Below, piece by piece: positions 12,121 to 21,016 of a stretch of 64,000 nucleotides of DNA; positions within the stretch are counted from its first letter, which is position 1, and the number at the start of each line of letters is the position of its first letter. The notes under the pieces were generated by a model. It was given only the letters and a program-made list of their open reading frames with translations. It did not search any database and was not told where the DNA came from. This DNA comes from Fomes fomentarius. Its lineage: Eukaryota > Basidiomycota > Agaricomycetes > Polyporales > Polyporaceae. Position numbers and translations under genes: made by a program. The stretch covers positions 1,550,001 to 1,614,000 of the forward strand of contig JABYQN010000002.1 of the NCBI GenBank assembly GCA_022606135.1. The letters are read 5' to 3'.

Positions 12121-12664
12121 GCTGCAGGCTGATCAACGTCATCTACTTTAGTACTGTACTATTACCATCATCCTCTCGCCACAATTACGCAGTCATTCAA
12201 ACCATGCCCTTTTGCTTGGTTGGATCAAGTGAGACTAAGAACCATTCATGATCACTCAAATAGCCCAAATTGGCGTACAGAGAGGCAAGTCTCATCACGA
12301 TTCAGACTGCAGAAAGTCGCCGTAGTACCCTGGAAGTGACCCAACCATTTCTGACCTTCTGACCTGGTTCCAGTTTCACACTATCTAGTCTACACGGATC
12401 CGTTTGTCCCCCTTGCGGAACCAACTCCAGTATCCAGCACCCTCCTTTGAATTGTTCTCCTTGTTCTCTTGCCCGCCTCGCCCGACTCGACTCTTTGCCC
12501 GTTGCCCGACGTCTCGCTCCCGCTCCCGCCGGTGCCCATCACAGTTTGTTTCTGCCACACACTAGCGTGCGCCCGTTCGTCATCATCTCGGTCGCACTCT
12601 CTGACAATTATGTCACTTTCCCTGCTTCTCGCGTGCGATCTCGGATAAGTGCCTGTCGAGCGTA
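12121..12664. other. spacer, no gene
   Basis: About 540 bp between the M1 element and repeat block R1. Open frames here do not resemble proteins. I see nothing else of note. Confidence 0.4.
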
Positions 12665-13157
12665 GTGTTGCAGGCAGTGGGAAAGGCAGGCCAATCATAA
12701 ACACGAGTTCGCCCCATGGTGCGCCACCTGCGACCGACTCAAACTCGACCGGAATGAGGACAATATGTTGTTCGAGTAGGCACAAGTTTGAAGTAGACAA
12801 CCCCGAAATCCACCTGTTTCTGACGAACCGCTCCAAAGTACCTTTCCAACTATAGAGAAGGTATCTGATATTCGGATATCCTCTTAAACGGCCACTTTAG
12901 GTCTTCATGGCAGCCTCACTGTCGCCAGATGGCCAACGAGCCTTGCGTTAGCGCCGATGAAGAGTTGACATCGCACAACCAGGCCAGGGTACTGCCTGCG
13001 AATGATACTTTGACCGGTATAACGAGAAGAAATGACAGACTCGGAGGGAGCAAGAAGAATCACACTGATGACATGGCTGTTCACACCGGCTGTCATTCGT
13101 GTCCAAAGATTGTCTCCAGGAACAAAAAAGCACAGACAGACAGACCGAGGAATGTAG
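12665..13157. repeat. dispersed repeat block R1, copy 2
   Basis: This is the second copy of the block seen at 7590-8092. It lies about 90 bp beyond the stop codon of paralogue E. The 3' flank of D does not contain it, although the last 50 bp before the stop codons of D and E still match. Gene E therefore looks like a mosaic with a D-like gene and a C-like 3' flank. Confidence 0.85.
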
Positions 13158-13242
13158 AACACACACGTTGGGCGGTGTACATTGTACTAATAACGATCTG
13201 CATCATATAACGGACAAGATGATGAGAATAGTTCAAGTAATA

Positions 13243-14841
13243 TCATGCTCTAGCCTCGTTGTATCGTGGAGGCGCCTCATCCAACAAACCCTGTTCCTGC
13301 CGTAGCCGTATCACTTCTTCCTGAAGTGCAGCTACTTGTGTCCGTAGTACCGTCACCGTGCCCGGATTCGAAGTAGAGACGGGGGATACGGGCGGCTCGA
13401 GCTCACACGCTGGCGGAACAGGGAGCATCCGACGTGCAGGACGAGGAGGTGGAGCGTCAGGTTCGGACATACCTGATGTCGACTTCTCGTCGACCAGGTA
13501 TATCTGCACCGGCGGAATTGAGATGGCGGTGGACTGTATCTGGTCATGGTCATATACCGTGGTTGCCGCGAAATCACTTGGTGACGAAGGCACATCGGGA
13601 GCGGAACGCATAGCGCGACGGCTACTGTCGGGCGTATAGGGATGCGACGCGACCGACAAATTGCCAGTGGCGACCGTGGGTGGATTTGTGGTGGAGTACA
13701 CGGACGGGGAAGACATGTCCGCAGGAGGCGTGCTTGGCTGAGAGTCAGAAGGAGTGCTGAGGAGACGAGAGTGCGACGCAGCGCCGTCCACCTGGACCAT
13801 GTTCACGCGCCCGTTCCATACGCTCGGCGCGACAGAGACAACGCCACCTCTGGGTTTGCCGTCCTCGAACGGATCGGCAAGTGTTTCCTGACTGGCACGC
13901 TGCCGTCGCTTGTAGCATAGAAGGAACACAGCAGCGAGGGTTATCAGTGCAACACCGCCAGACACACCACCAGCTACGGCACCGACGGGGAAAGCAGTGC
14001 CATGTTGTGAGGTATTGGCTACAAATGCAGTCGGCTCTGCGGTAGATAGGGATATGGTGGAGGTGGCGGAGGTGGCGGAGGGCGATACTTGAAGAGAGGT
14101 AAGCGATGTGCTCGCAGAGGAAGGAGAGATGGTCGGTGAGAGCAATGAGAGTGAGAGAGACGTGCTCGCAGAGGAAGGTAAGACGGTCGGTGAGAGTGAG
14201 AGAGACGTTCGCTGATTTGTTGTTGTCGTCAAAGTGGTGGTAGTGGGAGGGGGAGATGAACTTGATGGAGGAGGCAGAGGCTCCTCCTCTTCCCATGTGT
14301 ATACGATGTAATCAAAAAGAATGAGGGAAGATGCGGTGTCTCCAGTCGCCTCGATGACGAGCGTATGGCCTTTGTTCGAAAGGCTGGGATTTGTGTACAC
14401 AGGCACGTCATACTGGAATGCAGTACTATCCGTCGGGACATGCACATACGTGCCCACTTGCTGGCCATCGAGCGTGAATGTGAGGTTCGTGAGGGTGGAG
14501 GTGTAGGGAACAGTGTTCGCGATAACATGATAGACGTACACTGCGGTCCCGGTGAAGTGTGCGGTCACGAGCCGTGGCTCCGGATCTCCTGGTGTATGCG
14601 TCGAATCGTGCCAGGTCCCCTTGAAGGTCTGGTCCGGATCGAGTTGGATGTAGCACCCGTTGCACGTCGCGCCCTGTGACCATGACCCTGGCGGCGAGTA
14701 TGAGGGCACAACACCTGTCTCGCTATCTCCCAACTCGTCGTCGATAGTCCTGTTGACGGACGCAGCTGTCGCGCATACTGCGATGAGGAGGAGGGAGGCC
14801 AAACCGCTAAGTGAGCGATGTCGACATAGGAAGGTGACCAT
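13243..14841 (-). CDS. NRTIDD-family type I membrane protein E, PPxY tail
   Basis: This is one exon of 532 residues, a recent copy of D. The ectodomain motifs are NRTIDDELGDSETG, CNGC, FKGTWHDST, FTGTAVYVYH and LILFDYIVYT. The main difference from D is an enlarged Ser/Thr/Pro stalk (about residues 195-275) with tandem repeats of the type SPTVLPSSASTSLSLS. The span and YKRRQR stop are shared with D. The tail ends in TVLRTQVAALQEEVIRLRQE and PPRYNEARA. The coil and PPRYNE are kept while the middle of the tail has drifted, which points to selection on the tail end. Function unknown. Confidence 0.9.
   Translation of the reverse strand: MVTFLCRHRSLSGLASLLLIAVCATAASVNRTIDDELGDSETGVVPSYSPPGSWSQGATCNGCYIQLDPDQTFKGTWHDSTHTPGDPEPRLVTAHFTGTAVYVYHVIANTVPYTSTLTNLTFTLDGQQVGTYVHVPTDSTAFQYDVPVYTNPSLSNKGHTLVIEATGDTASSLILFDYIVYTWEEEEPLPPPSSSSPPPTTTTLTTTTNQRTSLSLSPTVLPSSASTSLSLSLLSPTISPSSASTSLTSLQVSPSATSATSTISLSTAEPTAFVANTSQHGTAFPVGAVAGGVSGGVALITLAAVFLLCYKRRQRASQETLADPFEDGKPRGGVVSVAPSVWNGRVNMVQVDGAASHSRLLSTPSDSQPSTPPADMSSPSVYSTTNPPTVATGNLSVASHPYTPDSSRRAMRSAPDVPSSPSDFAATTVYDHDQIQSTAISIPPVQIYLVDEKSTSGMSEPDAPPPRPARRMLPVPPACELEPPVSPVSTSNPGTVTVLRTQVAALQEEVIRLRQEQGLLDEAPPRYNEARA
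14106..14210 (-). repeat. tandem repeat in the stalk of paralogue E
   Basis: Two units of about 50-55 bp sharing GTGCTCGCAGAGGAAGG and GGTCGGTGAGAG are visible on the plus strand, with a third, weaker unit around them. They encode repeated Ser/Thr/Pro stretches and keep frame. D lacks them. They show stalk-length change by slippage, as is common in fungal wall proteins. Confidence 0.8.
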
Positions 14842-15225
14842 CTAGCCACGCCAAAGATGCCGCAGTGAGAACCTGTTGGCGCAGTGAGCCAATGTTGCAG
14901 TGCGATGTGGAAAGTACTCACGTAGTGAGGGGAGAGAAAAACAGCAAGAGTGGATAAGCTGCTACGGTCTACAGGAGTCGCGACTCAGCGCTAGCATCTG
15001 TCGAGAGACGTATCATTGATGCAATGGTACAGTTGATGGGATCACGGACATCTATAATTGACGTGCGTCATCCCGGTTTCACTGGTTGAGTTGCAATAGG
15101 TTGATTTGCGACTCAGAAGAATAGGAAGAGAGCTGGACAGTGGACAGAACTAGAGTTGTACTTTGTCGCATGAATGTGGAAGCAAAGACGACGAGTGAAT
15201 GGGACAGTCCAGACTAATAGCCTGT
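14842..15225. repeat. E-side copy of the D/E duplicated upstream region
   Basis: This is the match to 11519-11905. It runs into, and appears to replace, the 3' part of paralogue F. The match fades after AATAGCCTGTACGG at about 15225, and about 125 bp of unmatched sequence separates it from the last recognisable codons of F near 15352. Confidence 0.8.
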
Positions 15226-15763
15226 ACGGAAGGGGCAAAACTAGCGCTCGACCGCCACAATCTATTAACTTGCCAGAATGAGATGGTCGTTCCGCCCTGT
15301 TCTTCATTATCAAAAGAACATGCAGATGATGCTCAAATCCAGGCAGGCTAGTACCGACCTGGTGTCCATCGAGCGCGAATGTCAAGTTTGTGAGAGTGTC
15401 TGCGAAGGATACCTGGTTGGCAAGCACATTGTAGACGTAGACCGCGGTTCCGTTGAAGCGCATCGTGATAGAGCGGGGCTCAGGCTGTCCGGCATTGTGT
15501 GTTGCATCGTGCCACGTCCCGTTGAGAACCTGAGAGGGGTCGAGGTGGACGAAGCAGCCCCCGCACGTCGACCCCTGGTGCCATGCGCCCGGCGGAGAGT
15601 ACTGAGGGACCAGCCCCGTCACGCTATCGCCGTACTCGTCATCGATGGTCCGGTTCATGGACAGGGCATGGCATCCGGTGAGGAAGAAAAGTATAGTGGC
15701 GAGGGATATGCGCCGTCTTCGTCCAGAAGCAGCCGTAAGAAAAGACATGGAGCCGAGATCCAA
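15113..15763 (-). pseudogene. NRTIDD-family paralogue F, truncated in the ectodomain
   Basis: The start and signal peptide look normal, followed by MNRTIDDEYGDSVTG, CGGC, LNGTWHDATH, FNGTAVYVYN and LTNLTFALDGHQVGT. Homology stops after about 137 residues, near 15352, in the middle of the ectodomain. The frame then continues for about 75 unrelated residues to a stop at 15113. The last third of the ectodomain, the stalk, span, coil and PPxY are all missing. The unrelated part overlaps the duplicated upstream region of E, so arrival of the D/E duplicate is the likely cause of truncation. An expressed product would be a secreted, misfolded stub. I treat it as a pseudogene, though the remaining frame has no stop or frameshift. 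Confidence 0.8.
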
Positions 15764-16457
15764 ATTATGAAAGGAGTGGTGGTGGTAGGCTAGGCAAGGA
15801 ACGGAAGTCGATTCGTGACAAGAAAACAGTCACGCAGAGCCGTCTGGGTTCCTGTGCCTGGTCTCGCAGGCCCACGAGTGTCATATAGAGCGCCGATGGG
15901 ACATGCTGTGCGGCGCTGAATGTTCAGTACAGGTTTCAGAAGCGATGGTCGCAATGGTAAGCACACGCACTAGATGGTTACCACGGCGGTCCGATCGCTG
16001 TAAGTAGATGGCTACATCTTTTTGGAGGCGAGTTGTTGGCACAGGAGTAGACGTGGATCACCTGCCTGTATGCTTTTGTATCGAAGTCAATCAGACAGAG
16101 GAGAGACAAGAGTTGAGCACTCGCATGCGAGACGAGTCAGCAGTGCCCTAACATGACCAGCACGAGCGGATGTGCGTCGATTCACCATAGGGTGTACTTC
16201 CCCGGCAACTGCGATGAGCTCGCTCTCACACGGAACACCACCGCATTCGCAGCACATGGAAGTGCAAACTATACATCGTGGCTCTGCGAGAACAGTGTAC
16301 GGCTCAGAAGGCACATAATGTCACTATGAGGGTCCATGATCCATGATCTCGTCGCTAGAGTCGTGATAGTTAGTTTTCCCGCAGCGCAGACAGTAGGGAA
16401 TTCACTCACCACAATAAATACGAAGCAACGCCCGTACCTCCCAAGCCTGACCCTGCC
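15764..16457. other. spacer between F and G
   Basis: About 690 bp with no gene that I can support. A 75-codon Cys-containing frame on the minus strand (16087-16314) has no family resemblance and is probably chance. Confidence 0.4.
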
Positions 16458-17813
16458 TCATGACACCACACGCAGCTCGCGTTGCCTCTCCTTCCGCCTC
16501 CACTTCTTTTTTGTGTCCGGAGACGCCGCCGCCATCAACTGCCTTTCCTTCTCCAGCTCCGCCCTGAGTCGCACGACGCGCTCGCGCAGGACATCGAACG
16601 GAAGACTGCTGGAAGTTCGCAGCGACTTACTCCTCTTCACTCCCTGGATATCGCGCATGCCGGCCTCGAGCTCGCGAATTTCGCGCGTGAGTTCGGTCAG
16701 CCGTACGGAATGCTCCGTTCCGGTCATGGATAGTGCGCCAGTTGGAACGTCGATGCGGTGTGTAGGTGGTGTGACAAGGAATGGGTACTGAGGTGTGCGG
16801 GGAGGCGTGGCGTCCGCATATGGCGACGCTGAGGCACGTCCAACGCTCGCCACGTTCGAAGGTGTAGGGATGGGAGCGAAGACCAAATCACTATGCCAGG
16901 AAGGCTGCGTGCCGTCGCTATTGTTTAGCGAAGAGACGATGGGAGACGGCGCTCGCGGAGTAGCGGGTAGGGAGATCAGGGAGGATCGCGAAGTCAAGTC
17001 TTCGACGGTGGTTGCAGAGGAGGGTCTCTCCTTGCTCTCGGGTGATTGTTTGTGCTTTCGCCTGTGAAATAGTGGCAGGGTGAGCTGTTTCCGCCTGCGA
17101 AGGATGCACAGAGCGACTGTCAGGGTGAGCAAAGCAGCCACCACCCCGACTATAGCGCCAACAATGGAGCCGACAAGAATGGCCAACTTGGACTGCCCAG
17201 AGCTCGATGAAGCAGCTTGTGATGACTGCATTGCCATACTTCCGCCTAACCTACCACGAACTGGGGAGTCGGTGGTGTAGGTAATGTAATCAAACAACAC
17301 CAACGATGAGTTGGGACCATTTGCGCGCATGATAATCGTGTGTTCGGTGTTCGTGAGGTGCTCGTTCACGTATACAGGGACCCGATATAGAATCCGCTGT
17401 TCCCTGGGATCTGGGCGATGAACGTATTGGCCAACGTATGTCCCGTCGAGGAAGAAGCTGAGATTAGTGAGCGTGGGGGTAGAAGAAAAGTCGTTTGCGA
17501 TGAGGTTGAACACGTAAACTGCGGTTCCGCGGAATTTGGCTTGCATACTCCGCTCCTGAGTCTGCCCGACAACGTAGCTTGTATCGTGCCACGTGAAGTT
17601 GAATGCTTCGTCAGGGTGCTTCTCGATAGCTGGAGTAACGCGACAATATGAGCATTTAGAGCCCTGCGACCAGGTTCCGTCCGGCAAGTAGGTAGGGAGG
17701 AGTCCTGTAACAGAGTCGCCCAGTTCGTCGTCGATTGTACGATTGACCAAGGTGGAGGTTCCGAGAGCGGCATAGGAAAGGAGCGTGTAGAAGTGGACCA
17801 GCACTCGTCGCAT
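16458..17813 (-). CDS. NRTIDD-family type I membrane protein G, basic tail without PPxY
   Basis: This is one exon of 451 residues. A signal peptide precedes LVNRTIDDELGDSVTG. The ectodomain has CSYC, FNFTWHDTSY, FRGTAVYVFN, LTNLSFFLDG, VPVYVNEHLT and LVLFDYITYT. The stalk is short. The span (about residues 218-244, VGSIVGAIVGVVAALLTLTV) ends in LRRRK. The tail of about 200 residues holds two possible coils (SVRLTELTREIRELEAGM and LRERVVRLRAELEKERQL) but ends in a strongly basic stretch, KKKWRRKERQRELRVVS, with no PPxY. So the coil module is kept and the WW-ligand is replaced. Ectodomain sequence places G nearest to A. Function unknown. Confidence 0.88.
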   Translation of the reverse strand: MRRVLVHFYTLLSYAALGTSTLVNRTIDDELGDSVTGLLPTYLPDGTWSQGSKCSYCRVTPAIEKHPDEAFNFTWHDTSYVVGQTQERSMQAKFRGTAVYVFNLIANDFSSTPTLTNLSFFLDGTYVGQYVHRPDPREQRILYRVPVYVNEHLTNTEHTIIMRANGPNSSLVLFDYITYTTDSPVRGRLGGSMAMQSSQAASSSSGQSKLAILVGSIVGAIVGVVAALLTLTVALCILRRRKQLTLPLFHRRKHKQSPESKERPSSATTVEDLTSRSSLISLPATPRAPSPIVSSLNNSDGTQPSWHSDLVFAPIPTPSNVASVGRASASPYADATPPRTPQYPFLVTPPTHRIDVPTGALSMTGTEHSVRLTELTREIRELEAGMRDIQGVKRSKSLRTSSSLPFDVLRERVVRLRAELEKERQLMAAASPDTKKKWRRKERQRELRVVS

Positions 17814-19055
17814 AGGAACAGATGGGTACAGAGAGCAGATTATCGAGCAAGCAAAAGAGCGAGGATGGGCACGATGTACTAAGCGGAAGCGTGGTAGAAG
17901 ACGAGGGCCAGTGTAACGAGCTTGAGACGGCGGTGTTGATTATCCGAAGTCTCTCTGATGAGATGTGGTACAATACGGCGTTTGACGTGGACTGGTGCGG
18001 GGAAGGAAAAAGTGCGGCGCGGCTGTCATGCGAAGATGGATGTTACTCACCTGTCCCCTTGACTTCTCTTCTCTGCCAATGCATTAGGTCTGCGAAGTTC
18101 ATGAGCGGCGTACATGAGCGCGCCATTTCTAGGCTAGTCGCCCATCCCTTCTCTTCGCGCTCCCTGAGGAGGTGGTGCTCTGTAGACAGACTGAATGACT
18201 TTAGTAATACTACTAATCGCAAGAGATGGGTCGGTCGCCACGGTATTACCGCCGCATCTCCCACGAAGCTAATCCTTTCGACAAATCAGACCAAATCATA
18301 AGAGGTTGAACACCGCCCGACATATATATATATATAGTCCTGTACGACGAATGGAGGGCCAGCGCTGTGGAGATCATGACTACTATCAAACTCTATGGCG
18401 TCTTTCAGCACAGGTGGAAACTTCGGGTAATTGGGTCGTTGCAGCTCAGCGCTCAGCGCTCAGGGATCATGGGCGTACCCGAACAAGCCCAAGATGAACT
18501 ATGAGGTCAGTTGTTCGCCAGCCGGCGACATCTAACGCATTTTACTAACACCAGCGATAACATAGATAGATGGTAGCGAAGGGGTAAAGACTGTTGTTGG
18601 ACCATCAGCGGTGGCCCTTTAAGCACAAACTTTGAAGTTGGATTGATATGATGAAGAACTACTTCTGTGAACAAATGCAAATAGTACAAGGTGACGCTTC
18701 ACCCGTTGACACCCAACCAGCGCTTTGCCTAAGCAGTAGCTCGTCCAGAACAACTGGCTGACAGGACAGATGCATTGCCTTGTCTGCGTGGTAATGTGTG
18801 GTTGTTGGAGACTGAATGATAAATGCATGTCCATTACTCTAGATCTGTAGGAGACGTTGCATGGACGGGTCTCCGAGTCTGTGATCATGCGGAAGTCAGA
18901 AAGGATGGATGACATCAATATACAATCATTCCGGACAGGAACGAGACACATCTAGGGTATTGTGCTACTATGAGTAGTCCATGCCACCTGATGAACGCCC
19001 CAACAAGAACAGCTGACATTCAAAGTAGAGATACACGGGCATCGCGGCAAAACCA
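17814..19055. other. spacer between G and H
   Basis: About 1.24 kb with no convincing gene. It contains an (AT)n run at 18322-18336. The side next to G should hold the G promoter. Confidence 0.4.
18322..18336 (+). repeat. (AT)n microsatellite
   Basis: A short alternating AT run is visible directly, in the intergenic space between paralogues G and H. Confidence 0.85.
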
Positions 19056-20459
19056 TCACCGCCGCGGATGTTGTCTTGGGGCCACCTCAGACAGCAGTCG
19101 CAGCTCGTATTCGATCTGTCTCCGGAGACTAACCACTTCCAAACGCAGTGCAGCAAGCTTTTCATCGCCATACCCATGCCCACGTCTATCTCCCTCCTCC
19201 GCGTCATGGTCACTCCCAGTGGCATCTTCACCCACCAAGCGATGCTGGTACACTTGCAGGAGGTGTTCCAGGGGTCGAAGGTCGTTGTCAAGTTGTACGA
19301 TCCGTACCATGCGCTCTGTGGTGGACGCCGTCGTCGTTATTGCAGGTCCGGGGACGTCTACACTGTGTGATGGAGGAGAAGGGGCAGGGGACAGTCGCAC
19401 CGGAGTGCGGCGTGTGTCGGGCGCTCGTACCATTAAGAAATCAGTAGATAGCTCGGAGCGAGTGGAGGTTGGAGTGAGAGTTACGCGGTCCGCTTGGGGA
19501 GGGACCAGAGAAGGAGTCTCGTTGGTGCGTGGCACCGAAGCGGAAGAGTGCGGTCGTGGGTATCCGTCGATGAGAAATGATGTTCCACTTGCGGCCATGC
19601 GTGAATTCGCCTCGCGCGAGCGGATTCTCCGTCTGCGGATGATGAAGACAGCAAGCACACCTGAGATAAGAGCGACCACTGCTGAAACGGTCGATCCCAC
19701 CGCAAGGCCTACGTTTACTCTCTCGTGAACCATGGAGGCGGAAGTGGATGGTGAAAATGGAGCTATAGAAGAGGACAGGGGTGACGGAGGTAGTGACGGA
19801 AAGTCCGTGGGGGATAGGGACGTCTCTTGAGGAATGGATGGAAGGGGAGGATTCTGCGGTGGGACAGCAGACGTGTGTGTAGAGGGACTCGTGGGAGAGG
19901 ACTCTTCAACCGTGTAATCAGCAGAGTCGAAGAGGATGAGGGAAGCATGCGGCCCGTCCGCTCGGATCCGCAGCGAATGTGGCTCGTGAAGCAAGGTAGT
20001 GTTGACGTAAACTGGAACCCGGTATAGCACATGGTCAATGCCTTTGGGGGCACGATAAAAATTGCCGACGTCGATGTTGTCCATGAAAAATGTGAGGTTG
20101 GTCAGTATGGTCACATCAGAGGGACCCTGGTCGAGTATCATGTTGTACACATAGACGGCTGAACCGGTGAAGTTGAGCACTATCTCCAATGCGGGCCCAT
20201 CAGGATGATATGTGCCATCGTGCCATGTGTTGTTGGTCACCGGTCCTGTCCCTTGAGTGATGGAAGCGTACGCCTTGCATGATGTGCATATTTCACCGTT
20301 TGCCCAGAGATTGGACGGACTATACGAAGGTCGAAGGTGGCTGGCTGAATCACCGTATAGATCGTCAATTGAGCGGTTCGAACGGGCAGCATCAGTGCTG
20401 AGGGATGCTCGTAGTAAGAACAGCGATGTGAGTAAAGAACGATATATGGGCTTCATCAA
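19056..20459 (-). CDS. NRTIDD-family type I membrane protein H, degenerate PPxY
   Basis: This is one exon of 467 residues. The signal peptide is followed by RSNRSIDDLYGDSASH, a variant of the family motif that keeps the N-glycosylation sequon (NRS). The ectodomain has CTSC, NNTWHDGTYHPDGP, FTGSAVYVYN, LTNLTFFMDN, VPVYVNTTLL and LILFDSADYT. A Ser/Pro stalk is followed by a span near residues 252-275 (VGSTVSAVVALISGVLAVFI) with RRRRIR. The tail ends in EKLAALRLEVVSLRRQIEYE and then LLSEVAPRQHPRR. Aligned with D (LLAEAPPRY), the PPRY has become APRQ, so the WW ligand is lost while the coil persists. Among members, H is the closest to pseudogene J. Confidence 0.88.
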   Translation of the reverse strand: MMKPIYRSLLTSLFLLRASLSTDAARSNRSIDDLYGDSASHLRPSYSPSNLWANGEICTSCKAYASITQGTGPVTNNTWHDGTYHPDGPALEIVLNFTGSAVYVYNMILDQGPSDVTILTNLTFFMDNIDVGNFYRAPKGIDHVLYRVPVYVNTTLLHEPHSLRIRADGPHASLILFDSADYTVEESSPTSPSTHTSAVPPQNPPLPSIPQETSLSPTDFPSLPPSPLSSSIAPFSPSTSASMVHERVNVGLAVGSTVSAVVALISGVLAVFIIRRRRIRSREANSRMAASGTSFLIDGYPRPHSSASVPRTNETPSLVPPQADRVTLTPTSTRSELSTDFLMVRAPDTRRTPVRLSPAPSPPSHSVDVPGPAITTTASTTERMVRIVQLDNDLRPLEHLLQVYQHRLVGEDATGSDHDAEEGDRRGHGYGDEKLAALRLEVVSLRRQIEYELRLLSEVAPRQHPRR

Positions 20460-21016
20460 ATATCATGAGCAGTGTTTCTGGAGAGAAGAGTCAGAGTAAT
20501 TCGACGATAGGATGACCATGCCTACTGGTGGACAAAGGCGCGTACTTGGCTCAATGGCCACAGAGGTGAGTCATCGCTAGCTCGTCAGGAGAAGACCTAT
20601 TTATCCTCTTTCTTTCAAGGCAATGCAAGGATCAGCAGTTTGACACGGAAGCTATTCACCCCCCATATGCAGCTGAAACAGTACATATCAGTGTTTTTTC
20701 TGAGGATCGGCCACAACACGCGTGCCTGGAGAACATACACCGCATCACACCGGAAACCAGGGCACACTACCATGACACGCCAGCGAATTTGTGGTATACA
20801 GCCGTGTGATGCAACAAGCGCACATATTCGAAACAAGAGCCTCCATCTCGGCTCCACATCAATGGTTCGATGCGATGCGGCAATGCAGTGTCTCAAGGAC
20901 TAGAGATACAAAGGTCCGTGTCTGACGTAGATACTAGGTCCTGCAGTTCAATCGATCATCAGTCCCGCACTATCTGAGATGGCATTCACTTACAACGTAA
21001 TGCACCTCTCCTTTCA
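20460..21016. other. spacer between H and I
   Basis: About 560 bp with no gene or repeat seen. Confidence 0.4.

Noticed and set aside
12390..12836. 148-codon minus-strand frame 3' of paralogue E
   Set aside because: It overlaps repeat block R1, and the other R1 copy has no matching frame, so coding is unlikely.
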